Assembly (NCBI RefSeq): GCF_003475325.1
Contig: NZ_QRQC01000006.1
Coordinates: 35,048 to 99,047, forward strand
Origin: Collinsella sp. AF33-16
GTDB lineage: Bacteria; Actinomycetota; Coriobacteriia; Coriobacteriales; Coriobacteriaceae
Reading direction: 5' to 3'
DNA length: 64,000 bases
Made by a program: the position numbers and the translations under genes. The stretch's first letter is position 1. The number at the start of each line of letters is the position of its first letter. The notes beneath the pieces were generated by a model. The model searched no databases, was not told the DNA's origin, and was given only the letters and a program-made list of their open reading frames with translations. Below, piece by piece: positions 34,832 through 43,043 of the stretch.

Positions 34832-35081
34832 AGCTCCTCCAACCAATGTCTTGGATGATACTTGTATCTTATAACATGCTTAACGACAAACGATAAACAA
34901 TTACATAATAGAGTAAGTAATATTTGTACGACGAATAGCGAGAGCTTATGGCACATTCAGGGAGTGGGAGTTTGGCGCGCGGGGAGATGGACGAGTATTG
35001 AAATATCCTGCAACCGCGCAAGTGCTTCATCGGGTCTCCCTAATTCATATGGGAAAACGGCTGCAAACGATTGCAAATAAC

Positions 35082-35111
35082 CGGTGAACGGTCGAAAACT
35101 ACCGTTCACCG
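35082..35111. promoter_or_regulatory. CGGTGAACGGT inverted repeat
   Basis: CGGTGAACGGT (35082-35092) and ACCGTTCACCG (35101-35111) are perfect 11-bp inverted copies separated by 8 bp. The same 11-mer recurs at 58501-58511 near the lac genes. Confidence 0.6.
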
Positions 35112-35303
35112 ATAATATCGAAACTGGTTCTAACTGGTATTAAGTCAAAAAGACCAATTCACAAATCTTCACAATGACCTGCATTTTTTCTACACGCCAT
35201 TTTTAGCCACCCTGCGTTGTTTAGACACGAAAAAAGTTCCGATCTTTCGTCAAAGTATTTCGATACGGTTTCAAAACCGCAGGTAGAAGTGTTAACGAGC
35301 GGT

Positions 35304-35331
35304 AAACGGTCGATTTTTTACCGTGAACGGT
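35304..35331 (-). promoter_or_regulatory. 28-bp bipartite motif ACCRTTCACGG-N9-GACCGYTT, site 1
   Basis: Read on the minus strand the site is ACCGTTCACGG, nine bases, then GACCGTTT. Sites with the same spacing lie upstream of lacF (59689-59716) and lacA (61590-61617). The two ACCGTT half sites are 21 bp apart, which is two helical turns. Confidence 0.65.
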
Positions 35332-35405
35332 GCAAAAACGTTTTACTGTATGAATCAACGAAAGCAACCTCTTCTGTGGTGATATAGTGACAACAACACG
35401 TCACG

Positions 35406-35440
35406 TGGTTACTACCAGTTGAGAGACCACTGGTTCTCAA
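35406..35440. promoter_or_regulatory. GntR (DasR/NagR-like) operator candidate upstream of the PTS operon
   Basis: TGGTTACTACCAG is identical to the site at 39698-39711 upstream of agaS and resembles dre sites (ACTGGTCTAGACCACT). GACCACTGGTTC follows directly. The GntR gene at 38927 lies between the two targets. Confidence 0.6.
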
Positions 35441-35534
35441 AGAACGCTTTCCAAGAAGCTTTAAGGGCGATTGCCCGTTGGCTTCCGAACATCATCGGAC
35501 TCAGATCGTACACACCTTCGGAAGGGAAATTTGA

Positions 35535-35978
35535 ATGGTTGGCTTTATTCTTACCGGTCATGGACAGTTCGCACCCGGCCTCGCAAGCGCTATCGCTATG
35601 GTCGCTGGCGACCAGCCCGCTTTTACCGTCGTTCCTTTTGAGGGCGACCAGGCTGCTTCCTACGGTGAGGATCTCCGCGCCGCTATTACCGCCATGCGCG
35701 AGGAGTGCGATGGCGTGCTCGTCTTTACCGACCTGCTTGGTGGTACCCCGTTCAACCAGGCAATGATGATTGCCCAGGATGTCGACAACGTCGAGATTCT
35801 GACTGGAACTAACCTTCCCATGGTTATTGAGCTTCTGTTCCTCCGCGGCAACGCCACGCTCGCCGAGCTTGGCGAGCAGGCCGTGACCGTTGGCCAGACG
35901 GGCATCACCGCCCAGACGGTCGCTTCCGTCGCTGGTGCCGAGGAAGAGGATATCTTCGGCGACGAGGACGGCATCTAA
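35535..35978 (+). CDS. PTS system, mannose-family subunit IIA
   Basis: A 147-residue phosphocarrier. The phosphorylated histidine is in FILTGHGQFAPGLASA near residue 9. GVLVFTDLLGGTPFNQAM near 62 is the family signature for the IIA fold. The acidic C terminus (EEEDIFGDEDGI) has no attached IIB domain, so IIA is a separate protein here. GGAAGGG precedes the ATG. Its stop overlaps the start of the YajC-like gene by one base, making it the first gene of the operon IIA-yajC-IIB-IIC-IID. N-acetylgalactosamine or a related amino sugar is the likely substrate from the neighbouring genes. Confidence 0.94.
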   Translation: MVGFILTGHGQFAPGLASAIAMVAGDQPAFTVVPFEGDQAASYGEDLRAAITAMREECDGVLVFTDLLGGTPFNQAMMIAQDVDNVEILTGTNLPMVIELLFLRGNATLAELGEQAVTVGQTGITAQTVASVAGAEEEDIFGDEDGI

Positions 35979-36259
35979 TGGCCGATTTCGGAGCCAGTGT
36001 TCTGAGTTCCTCGGTCGCTCTTTTGGGCCTGCTTGTCATCATGGGCTTGATTTACACCATCTGGTCGCAAATCAACATGAAGAAGAAGCAGAAGTACTTC
36101 AAGGAGCTGCACACGGAGCTCAAGCCGGGTCAGGAGGTTCTTTTCGCCGGCGGTATCTACGGAACCGTCAAAGGCATCGAAGGCGAAAAGGTCCAGATCA
36201 AAGTCCGATCCGGTGCCGTCGTAGATGTTTCGCGTTACGCGATTCAGGAGATTAAGTAA
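35978..36259 (+). CDS. YajC-like protein inside a PTS operon
   Basis: A 93-residue single-pass membrane protein. Residues 10-30 form the helix (SVALLGLLVIMGLIYTIW), and the cytoplasmic part KKKQKYFKELHTELKPGQEVLFAGGIYGTVKGIEGEKVQIK matches the YajC fold, a partner of SecDF in protein export. It overlaps IIA by one base and sits ahead of IIB, so it is transcribed with the transporter. It may help insert or stabilise IIC/IID, or be a PTS-specific paralogue. secD/secF are absent here. Confidence 0.88.
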   Translation: MADFGASVLSSSVALLGLLVIMGLIYTIWSQINMKKKQKYFKELHTELKPGQEVLFAGGIYGTVKGIEGEKVQIKVRSGAVVDVSRYAIQEIK

Positions 36260-36295
36260 CTGTCGTCAGCAATCAACGAAAGGAAGCTGATCAAC

Positions 36296-36778
36296 ATGGC
36301 AGAACCCAACATTCTTCTTACCCGCATCGATAACCGACTGGTTCATGGTCAGGTCGCGACCCAGTGGAACTCCACCCTGGGCTCCAACCTCATCCTCGTC
36401 GCCAACGACGATGTGTCGACCAACACCATGCGTCAGAACCTCATGAAGATGGCCGCTCCCGCCGGCGTCGCTACGCGTTTCTTCTCCCTGCAGAAGACCA
36501 TCGACGTCATTGGCAAGGCGAGCCCGCGCCAGAAGATCTTCATCGTGGCCGAAACACCGGAAGACGTGCTTACGCTCGTCAAGGGCGGTGTGCCTATAAA
36601 GAAGGTAAACATCGGCAACATGCACATGTCGGAAGGAAAGCGCCAAGTCGCCACCTCCGTCGCAGTTAACGACGAGGATGTCGCTGCGTTTAAAGAGCTG
36701 CAGGAATTGGGGGTGGAGTTGGAGATCAGGCGCGTTCCGAGCACGCCTGTTGAGGACACGAGCAAGCTCTTCTCGTAA
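36296..36778 (+). CDS. PTS system, mannose/fructose/sorbose-family subunit IIB
   Basis: A 160-residue phosphocarrier that receives phosphate from IIA. The active histidine is in TRIDNRLVHGQVATQW near residue 16. GVPIKKVNIGNMHMSEGKRQV near 98 is another family signature. The length is normal. GAAAGGAAG precedes the ATG. Compare the orphan paralogue at 48352, in which this histidine is tyrosine. It lies between the YajC-like gene and IIC. Confidence 0.95.
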   Translation: MAEPNILLTRIDNRLVHGQVATQWNSTLGSNLILVANDDVSTNTMRQNLMKMAAPAGVATRFFSLQKTIDVIGKASPRQKIFIVAETPEDVLTLVKGGVPIKKVNIGNMHMSEGKRQVATSVAVNDEDVAAFKELQELGVELEIRRVPSTPVEDTSKLFS

Positions 36779-36868
36779 TCCTCATGATCCACGTTGTCAG
36801 GAATGAAACCCTGACATTCTGTACGTGAAATCCAAAGTGCGTACATACATTTTGAAAGGAGGAGCAAG

Positions 36869-37669
36869 ATGGAATACTCGATCATCCAGGTCGCTCTGGT
36901 CTTCATCGTCACGTTCGTCGCGGCAATCGACCAGTTCAACTTCCTCGAGTCTCTCTATCAGCCCATCGTCACCGGCGCCGTCATCGGTCTTATCCTTGGC
37001 GACCTCAACACCGGTCTTCTCGTGGGTGGTACTTATCAGCTCATGACGATCGGCAACATGCCGATCGGAGGCGCTCAGCCGCCTAACGCCGTCATCGGCG
37101 GCATCATGGCAGCCATTCTCGCTATCGCTACGGGCCTCGAGCCCAACGCGGCAGTCGGCCTTGCCATTCCGTTCGCTCTGCTTGGTCAGCTCGGCGTTAC
37201 CCTGGTCTTCACGCTTATGTCGCCGCTCATGTCCTCTGCGGACAACATGGCTCACAACGCTGACACCAAGGGTATCGAGCGTCTGAACTATTTCGCCATG
37301 GCTCTGCTCGGCCTGATCTTCGCCGTCGTCGTCACCCTGTTCTTCATCGCTGGCGCCACCATCGGTCAGACCATCGCTTCCGCCATCCCGACTTGGCTGC
37401 AGACCGGTCTCTCCGCTGCAGGCGGCATGATGCGCTTCGTCGGCTTCGCCGTCCTGCTCAAGGTTATGATGAACCGCGATATGTGGGGCTTCTTCCTCAT
37501 GGGCTTTGGCCTCGCGCTCATCACCGTTGCCAACGATTCTCTGGCAACCCCTGCTCTGCTCATCCTCGCTCTCATCGGCTTCGGCATCGCTTTCTGGGAC
37601 TTCCAGCAGCAGACCGAGCTGAAGGGTGCAGCTGTTTCTGACGGAGGTGACTTCGAAGATGGCATCTAA
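36869..37669 (+). CDS. PTS system, mannose-family permease subunit IIC
   Basis: A 266-residue membrane protein that forms the sugar channel with IID. Several helices are evident, with DQFNFLESLYQPIVTGAVIGLILGDLNTGLLVGGTYQL near residue 20 as the family signature. IGNMPIGGAQPPNAVIGGIMA and the later membrane stretches complete the pattern. AAAGGAGG precedes the ATG. Its last 11 bases overlap the start of IID. Confidence 0.95.
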   Translation: MEYSIIQVALVFIVTFVAAIDQFNFLESLYQPIVTGAVIGLILGDLNTGLLVGGTYQLMTIGNMPIGGAQPPNAVIGGIMAAILAIATGLEPNAAVGLAIPFALLGQLGVTLVFTLMSPLMSSADNMAHNADTKGIERLNYFAMALLGLIFAVVVTLFFIAGATIGQTIASAIPTWLQTGLSAAGGMMRFVGFAVLLKVMMNRDMWGFFLMGFGLALITVANDSLATPALLILALIGFGIAFWDFQQQTELKGAAVSDGGDFEDGI

Positions 37670-38741
37670 TGAGTATGTGATCCCGGAGCACTACGAGGAT
37701 CTCACTCCTGCTCCGCAGCTCGACCAGAAGACCCTCAACAAGATGGCTTGGCGCTCCTGCTTCCTGCAGGCATCGTTCAACTACGAGCGCATGCAGGCCG
37801 CTGGCTGGCTTTACTCCATCATCCCCGGTCTGGAGAAGATCCACACCAACAAGAACGACCTCGCGGCTTCCATGAGCCACAACCTGGAGTTCTTCAACAC
37901 CCACCCGTTCCTCGTCACCTTTGTTATGGGTATCGTGCTTTCGCTCGAGCAGAACAAGGTTGACATCCCCACGATCCGCGCCGTCCGCGTCGCCGCAATG
38001 GGCCCGCTCGGTGGTATCGGTGACGCCCTGTTCTGGCTGACGCTCGTGCCTATCACGGCCGGCATCACCTCCAACATGGCCATCAACGGCAACGCCGCTG
38101 CGCCGATCATCTTCCTGGTGATCTTCAACGTCGTCCAGTTCGCTCTGCGCTTCTGGCTCATGAACTGGTCCTACAAACTTGGCACCAGCGCTATTGACGC
38201 TCTGACTGCCAACATGCAGGCCTTCACGCGTGCCGCTTCCATCATGGGCGTCTTCGTCGTCGGTTGCCTGGTCGTCACCATGGGTGGCACCCAGATCAAC
38301 CTCCAGATCCCCAACGGCACCACCCGTGGCCTCTCCGCTACTACCGTGATCGTCTCCGAGAAGGAGGCCGAGAACTTCACCGGTATGGAGGGCATCGATA
38401 CCGAGACCGCTGAGGCCGGTACCATCGCCATGACCGATGAGGACGGCAACGCCCTCACCGCTTCCGATGCCGACGGCAACGCTGTCGAGTGCGGCGTCAC
38501 CGATCTGGGCAACGGCATGGAGTCCGTTACCTACGGCACCGTCACCGAGGATCCGGTCAACTTCTCCGTTGCCGACACCCTCAACACCATCGTCCCGAAG
38601 CTCGTCCCGCTTATGCTTACGCTGCTGCTTTACTACATGTTCGCTAAGCACAGCTGGACCCCGACCAAGGGCATTCTGCTGCTCTTCGTCCTGGGCATCC
38701 TGGGCGCTGGCCCGCTTGGTCTCTGGCCGAGCATCTGGTAA
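37659..38741 (+). CDS. PTS system, mannose-family permease subunit IID with acidic insert
   Basis: A 360-residue partner of IIC. KMAWRSCFLQASFNYERMQAAGWLYSIIPGLEKI near residue 28 and EFFNTHPFLVTFVMGIVLSLEQNK near 75 are family signatures; RVAAMGPLGGIGDALFWLTL follows near 108. Residues about 220-310 form an acidic insert (EKEAENFTGMEGIDTETAEAG) that makes it longer than the usual 270-300. GGAGG precedes ATG 37659, within the end of IIC. A terminator follows. Confidence 0.94.
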   Translation: MASNEYVIPEHYEDLTPAPQLDQKTLNKMAWRSCFLQASFNYERMQAAGWLYSIIPGLEKIHTNKNDLAASMSHNLEFFNTHPFLVTFVMGIVLSLEQNKVDIPTIRAVRVAAMGPLGGIGDALFWLTLVPITAGITSNMAINGNAAAPIIFLVIFNVVQFALRFWLMNWSYKLGTSAIDALTANMQAFTRAASIMGVFVVGCLVVTMGGTQINLQIPNGTTRGLSATTVIVSEKEAENFTGMEGIDTETAEAGTIAMTDEDGNALTASDADGNAVECGVTDLGNGMESVTYGTVTEDPVNFSVADTLNTIVPKLVPLMLTLLLYYMFAKHSWTPTKGILLLFVLGILGAGPLGLWPSIW

Positions 38742-38807
38742 GGCTCTAGCTTGAGGGGTGTGTCCCTACGCGGCTCACACCCCGACCCCTTAAGCCATGT
38801 GTATGTT

Positions 38808-38847
38808 AAAAGCCGCGTGCTCGAAAGAGCGCGCGGCTTTTGTTTTC
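38808..38847 (+). terminator. Terminator of the mannose-type PTS operon
   Basis: AAAAGCCGCG with GCTC pairs with GAGC and CGCGGCTTTT, followed by GTTTTC. It is likely bidirectional. Confidence 0.9.
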
Positions 38848-38877
38848 TTGATGATTCGGGTGTGGCAGACAGATAAT
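38848..38877 (+). promoter_or_regulatory. Putative promoter of the GntR gene
   Basis: TTGATG (38848-38853) and GATAAT (38872-38877) are 18 bp apart. Confidence 0.4.
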
Positions 38878-38926
38878 GCTTAACACCCTAGGTAGTTAGC
38901 CGAATTCGAGCAAAAGGGAGGATAGG

Positions 38927-39658
38927 ATGGCGATCGGAGCGCGTAAGCAACCGCTGTACGATCAGCTGGTCGATATTCTGACCGAAAAGATTGACCATGA
39001 ATATCGCGCCGGTGACATGATTCCTTCCGAGCGCGAACTTTCGGAGCGCTATGGTCTCTCGCGCACTACGGTACGCCTGGCTCTGCAGGAACTGGAGCGT
39101 TTAGGACTGGTGGTTCGGCAGCACGGTCGCGGTACCTTTGTGACCGACCGTTCGGCAAAGGCAACCAATCTTATGCAGTCCTACAGCTTTACCGAGCAGA
39201 TGCGCGCGATGGGTCGCGACCCCGAGACCACGATTCTCGAGTTTTGCGAGATGGAGGCCGATAAGAATCTGGCCGAGCATATGGGATTGCGTATCGGTGA
39301 TCGCATTTTTAAGCTTAAGCGCCTTCGTTCTGCCGACAACATGCCCATGATGGTCGAACGCAGCTATCTACCGGTTCGTCAATTTCTGTCCCTAAAGCGA
39401 CCGCTGCTGGAGCGCAAGCCGCTTTACGATGTGATTGAGCAAGACTTTCAGCAAAAGATACGCGTGGCTGAAGAGGAGTTCTATGCGAGCATAGCCCGTC
39501 CCACCGACGCCCACCTTTTGGGAATTGTCGAGGGCTCGCCTGTGCTCGATTTGGTTAGGACTACGTATAACGAGTCAAACGAGGTTGTGGAGTATACACT
39601 CTCGGTTGCTCGTGCCGATCAGTTTAAATACAAGGTTTACCACCAGCGTAGCAACTAG
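38927..39658 (+). CDS. GntR/HutC-family regulator of the amino-sugar genes
   Basis: A 243-residue regulator. Residues 1-75 are the winged helix (SERELSERYGLSRTTVRLAL, then RQHGRGTFV), and residues 95-240 a UTRA domain (ERSYLPVRQFLSLKRPLLERKPLYDVI). Relatives such as NagR/DasR/AgaR bind amino-sugar phosphates. It lies between the PTS operon and agaS; both have the same CTGGTTACTACCAG site upstream, so it most likely controls both. GGGAGG precedes the ATG. Confidence 0.92.
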   Translation: MAIGARKQPLYDQLVDILTEKIDHEYRAGDMIPSERELSERYGLSRTTVRLALQELERLGLVVRQHGRGTFVTDRSAKATNLMQSYSFTEQMRAMGRDPETTILEFCEMEADKNLAEHMGLRIGDRIFKLKRLRSADNMPMMVERSYLPVRQFLSLKRPLLERKPLYDVIEQDFQQKIRVAEEEFYASIARPTDAHLLGIVEGSPVLDLVRTTYNESNEVVEYTLSVARADQFKYKVYHQRSN

Positions 39659-39695
39659 TGTCCACATCGTTTCCATATGGTGATTCTTTGCATTT

Positions 39696-39733
39696 AACTG
39701 GTTACTACCAGATAACCAACCGAAGTGTATAAT
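39696..39733 (+). promoter_or_regulatory. agaS promoter with overlapping GntR operator
   Basis: AACTGGTTACTACCAG (39696-39711) has the palindrome CTGGT-N4-ACCAG and covers the -35 area of a consensus TATAAT at 39728-39733. Binding there would block transcription. Confidence 0.65.
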
Positions 39734-39772
39734 TGCACGTCAGAGGATTACTTCTAGAGAGAGGTATTAGAA

Positions 39773-40939
39773 ATGTTCGAGAAGAGTGTCGAGGAGCTCA
39801 CCGAGCTCGGCGCCCAGATTACCACGGCCGAGATTGCTCAGCAGCCCGAGCTTTGGCGTGATACGCTCAACATCTATCGCGAGAACAAGGAGGCCATCGA
39901 GGCCTTTCTGGCCGAGGCTCGCGCTATGGGCGAGGGCCGTCTGTCCGTTGTCTTCACCGGTGCCGGTACGTCCGACTACGTTGGCGATACCTGCGCCCCG
40001 TACCTGCGTCACGCTGGCAACACTGATCTCTACGACTTTAAGCCCATCGCCACGACCGACATCGTGAGCGCTCCGCGCGACTTCCTGCGCGCCGAGGATC
40101 CCACGCTCGTGGTTTCCTTTGCCCGCTCTGGCAACAGCCCCGAGAGCCTTGCCGCCGTTGCCGTCGCCAAGGAGCTCGTCCACAACGTCAAGTTCCTCAA
40201 CATCACCTGCGCTCCCGAGGGCAAGCTTGCCGTCGAGTCCGCCGATGATCCCAATGCGCTGACGCTGCTCATCCCGCGCGCCAACGACAAGGGCTTCGCC
40301 ATGACCGGTTCCTACACCTGCATGACCCTGCTCTCCACCCTTATTTTCGACACTGCCTCTGACGAGCAGAAGGCCGAGTGGGTCGAGACCATCGCCAAGA
40401 TGGGCGAGGAGGTTATCGCTCGCGAGTCCGAGGTTGCCGATTACCTCGCTGGCGACTTCAACCGCGTGACCTACTTGGGTTCTGGCTCCTTCGGTGGCCT
40501 TGCCCAGGAGAGCCAGCTCAAGATCCTCGAGCTCGCTCACGGTCTGGTCGCTACTTCCTACGACACCTCCATGGGCTATCGTCACGGACCTAAGTCCTTC
40601 GTCGACGATAAGACGCTCGTCTTCGTGTTCGTCAACAACGACGTCTACACCCGTCAGTACGACATCGACATCCTCAACGAGATCGGTGGCGACAAGATCG
40701 CTCAGCACACCGTTGCCGTTCAGCAGGATGGCGCTACCGTCTATGAGGGTGAGTCCTTTACCTTTAAGGGCTACGAGGCGCTTCCCGAGGGCTACCTTGC
40801 CCTGCCGTTCGTGATGTTTGCCCAGGCTATCAGCCTGCTCAACTCCGTGCGCGTGGGCAACACGCCCGATACGCCGAGCCCCACCGGCACGGTCAACCGC
40901 GTGGTCAAGGGCGTGACGATTCACCCCTTCACCGCTTAA
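39773..40939 (+). CDS. agaS: SIS-domain sugar isomerase/deaminase AgaS
   Basis: A 388-residue enzyme with two SIS domains, expected to convert galactosamine-6-phosphate into tagatose-6-phosphate plus ammonia. The first domain shows SVVFTGAGTSDYVGD near residue 58 and VVSFARSGNSPESLA near 112. The second shows YLGSGSFGGLAQESQLKILEL near 237 and SYDTSMGYRHGPKSFVDD near 262. The overall pattern fits AgaS better than GlmS or glucosamine-type NagB. GAGAGAGG precedes the ATG. The neighbouring PTS, nagA and kinase complete the pathway. Confidence 0.92.
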   Translation: MFEKSVEELTELGAQITTAEIAQQPELWRDTLNIYRENKEAIEAFLAEARAMGEGRLSVVFTGAGTSDYVGDTCAPYLRHAGNTDLYDFKPIATTDIVSAPRDFLRAEDPTLVVSFARSGNSPESLAAVAVAKELVHNVKFLNITCAPEGKLAVESADDPNALTLLIPRANDKGFAMTGSYTCMTLLSTLIFDTASDEQKAEWVETIAKMGEEVIARESEVADYLAGDFNRVTYLGSGSFGGLAQESQLKILELAHGLVATSYDTSMGYRHGPKSFVDDKTLVFVFVNNDVYTRQYDIDILNEIGGDKIAQHTVAVQQDGATVYEGESFTFKGYEALPEGYLALPFVMFAQAISLLNSVRVGNTPDTPSPTGTVNRVVKGVTIHPFTA

Positions 40940-40957
40940 TCGCGTCCCCCTGTAAGG

Positions 40958-40994
40958 GCGCCCGTCCGCTCATAACGGCGGGCGGGCGCTTTTT
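40958..40994 (+). terminator. Terminator after agaS
   Basis: GCGCCCGTCCG pairs with CGGCGGGCGGGCGC with a bulge, followed by TTTTT. Confidence 0.9.
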
Positions 40995-41057
40995 GTTTTT
41001 ACATGGACCGGGTATAAGCATCACCACAGTCAACTGCTTTAGAAGCAAGGAGTGCAT

Positions 41058-42227
41058 ATGAGCACGTACGCAATTAAGGCTGACAAGTTCTTCTTGCCGG
41101 CAGGCCCGCAACTGGGCGGCTATCTTATGGTCGAGGATGGCGTCTTTGGCGCCTGGCAGGCCGACGAGCCCTCTTGCGAGATTAAGGACTACACGGGATC
41201 GTGGATCGCACCGGGTATGGTCGATACTCACATCCATGGCTTCTACAACCACTCAACTACCGATAACGATCCCGAGGGCATTGATATCAGCTCGACCGAG
41301 CTCGCCCGTCGCGGTACCACCAGCTGGCTGCCCACGACGTTCACCGATGGCGTTGAGCAGATCAAGGACGCCTGCGCCGCTATCGCCCAGGCGGACGAGG
41401 GTCGCGGCCCCGACTTCTGCGGTGCTCGCATTCAGGGCATCTACCTGGAGGGCCCCTTCTTTACCATGAAGCACGTGGGCGCGCAGAACCCCGCTTACCT
41501 GATCGATCCCTCCGAGGAGGTCTTCGACCAGTGGCAGGAGGCTGCTGGCGGACGTATCGTCAAGAGCGCCATGGCGGCCGAGCGCGACGGCGCCGCTGCT
41601 TATGCGGCTGCTCTGAACGCCAAGGGTGTGGTGACCAGCATCGGTCACTCCGACGCCACCTACGATGAGTGCATCGCCGCCATCAACGCCGGTGCCAGCT
41701 GCTTTACGCATACCTATAACGGCCAGCGCGGGCTGCATCACCGTGAGCCCGGTGTTGTGGGTGCTGCCATGTCCACGCCCGAGACCTACGCCGAGATCAT
41801 CTGTGACGGCAAGCACGTAAACCCTGCCGCCATCAAGGCGCTGCTGCAGGCCAAGGGCTGGCAGCATACGGTGCTCATCACCGACTGCCTGGGCTGCGGC
41901 GGCATGCCCGAGGGCAGCTACACCAGTGGCGGCATGGATGTCATCATGAAGGACAACCTGTGCTGGCTCGCCGACGGCAAGAGCATTGCCGGCTCGGTGC
42001 TTACGCTTGCCCAGGGCGTCAAGAACATCGTCGACTGGGGCATCGCCAGCGCCGATATCGCCATTCGCATGGCAACCGAGGTGCCGGCTCGCTCTGCGCA
42101 CATCGAGGACAAGTGTGGCAGCATCATGCCGGGTCGCGACGCCGACTTTGTCGTGTTCGACCACGAGCTCACCCTCGTCGAGACGTATGTTGGCGGTCAG
42201 AGCGTCGGTAACGCCTTTACCGAGTAA
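41058..42227 (+). CDS. nagA: N-acetyl-hexosamine-6-phosphate deacetylase (NagA/AgaA)
   Basis: A 389-residue metal-dependent deacetylase acting on N-acetylglucosamine- or N-acetylgalactosamine-6-phosphate. IAPGMVDTHIHGFYNHSTTD near residue 52 gives the first metal histidines, and the metal glutamate is in GIYLEGPFFTMKHVGAQNP near 133. Histidines follow in VTSIGHSDATYDE (196) and TYNGQRGLHHREPG (220), and LITDCLGCGGMPEGSY near 275 carries the catalytic aspartate. AAGGAG precedes ATG 41058. The agaS neighbour favours the galactosamine series. A decayed copy of its last 43 codons lies at 44954. Confidence 0.93.
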   Translation: MSTYAIKADKFFLPAGPQLGGYLMVEDGVFGAWQADEPSCEIKDYTGSWIAPGMVDTHIHGFYNHSTTDNDPEGIDISSTELARRGTTSWLPTTFTDGVEQIKDACAAIAQADEGRGPDFCGARIQGIYLEGPFFTMKHVGAQNPAYLIDPSEEVFDQWQEAAGGRIVKSAMAAERDGAAAYAAALNAKGVVTSIGHSDATYDECIAAINAGASCFTHTYNGQRGLHHREPGVVGAAMSTPETYAEIICDGKHVNPAAIKALLQAKGWQHTVLITDCLGCGGMPEGSYTSGGMDVIMKDNLCWLADGKSIAGSVLTLAQGVKNIVDWGIASADIAIRMATEVPARSAHIEDKCGSIMPGRDADFVVFDHELTLVETYVGGQSVGNAFTE

Positions 42228-42233
42228 CGATAG

Positions 42234-42270
42234 AAAAAGACGGCGGGCCCGAATCTGCTCGGACCCGCCG
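42234..42270 (-). terminator. Terminator of the flavodoxin gene (minus strand)
   Basis: CGGCGGGCCCGA pairs with TCGGACCCGCCG; the minus strand then reads TCTTTTTC. It may also slow plus-strand transcription from nagA. Confidence 0.8.
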
Positions 42271-42302
42271 TATGGGTTAAACGCTCAAAAGCACCTTTAC
42301 AG

Positions 42303-42887
42303 TTACAGCTTGTTAGCGATCTTCTTTGCCGTGCGCTTAACGCCGGCCACCAGGCCTCCTGCAGGATGCTCCTTTTCGTAGGCTAGACGCTTCTCGCGCT
42401 TGGCATACTCTTCGACGATGATGTCGCCATACTCGTCTTCGATCTTGTCGAAGAAGTCGACGGCGCCCTTAATTTCCTCAGCGTTCGGGTGCCCCTTTTG
42501 GACACCGCCGGTGAGTTTGAACGGCCCCCACGTATCAAAGCCGGGGCAGCCGTAGACGCCCATAAAGATGGCCTGCCTCATGCGGCAGATGCCATCGATA
42601 TCCTTGCCGTACCACTTGTTTTTGCCACCGTAGGTCATAAGGCCAAACACCTTGTCCTGCGGCTGCAGCACGTTCGTGAGCACGCGTGCCATGTCCTTGT
42701 CGATCTCGGAGTAATAGATGCCCGTGGCGACACCGATCAGATGATATTCGTGCAGGTTGGGATACTCGTTTTTGCCGAGCGCCTTGACGTCGAGGGTATC
42801 GATTTCGGGGTGCGCCTCGACGATGGCGTCCACGAGCTTTTTCGTATTGCCGTGGTGGCGTGAGGCATAAAGGATGATGGTTCGCAT
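42303..42887 (-). CDS. Flavodoxin-family protein
   Basis: A 194-residue FMN-binding redox protein. TIILYASRHHGNTKKLVDAI at residue 3 is the FMN phosphate loop, and LIGVATGIYYSEIDKDMARVL near 50 and FGLMTYGGKNKW near 81 fit the flavin-contact loops. The C terminus is basic (VKRTAKKIANKL). I chose the ATG at 42887, which gives the family start; a much longer reading to 43856 has no support. An AAAGG site precedes it. It is oppositely oriented within the amino-sugar cluster and may be unrelated to it. Confidence 0.88.
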   Translation of the reverse strand: MRTIILYASRHHGNTKKLVDAIVEAHPEIDTLDVKALGKNEYPNLHEYHLIGVATGIYYSEIDKDMARVLTNVLQPQDKVFGLMTYGGKNKWYGKDIDGICRMRQAIFMGVYGCPGFDTWGPFKLTGGVQKGHPNAEEIKGAVDFFDKIEDEYGDIIVEEYAKREKRLAYEKEHPAGGLVAGVKRTAKKIANKL

Positions 42888-43043
42888 AAGAAGGCCTTTC
42901 AGCTGTAATTGCATCAATGTCTGTATGGTACCCCGTTGCATGGCTGGGATACCGGACGCATCGATGAACGTGCGGGTTTGTCCTTTGGTCAGGGCCGAGA
43001 CGGGTTCTTGCGAGCAAAAAGCAGTTGTTCGAAAGGATGGACA

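Larger units (their letters stand above)
34832..35534. promoter_or_regulatory. 700-bp regulatory region upstream of the mannose-type PTS operon
   Basis: No gene is visible. The region is AT-rich and contains, in order, CGGTGAACGGT and its inverted copy (35082-35111), AACTGGTTCTAACTGGT (35121-35137), a 28-bp bipartite motif (35304-35331), a possible TATAGT -10 box (35383-35388) and a GntR-type site (35406-35420). The density of sites suggests control by more than one regulator. Confidence 0.6.

Noticed and set aside
35082..35331. CcpA cre sites
   Set aside because: CGGTGAACGGT-type sites do not fit the cre pattern with TG...CG...CA and have a different symmetry.
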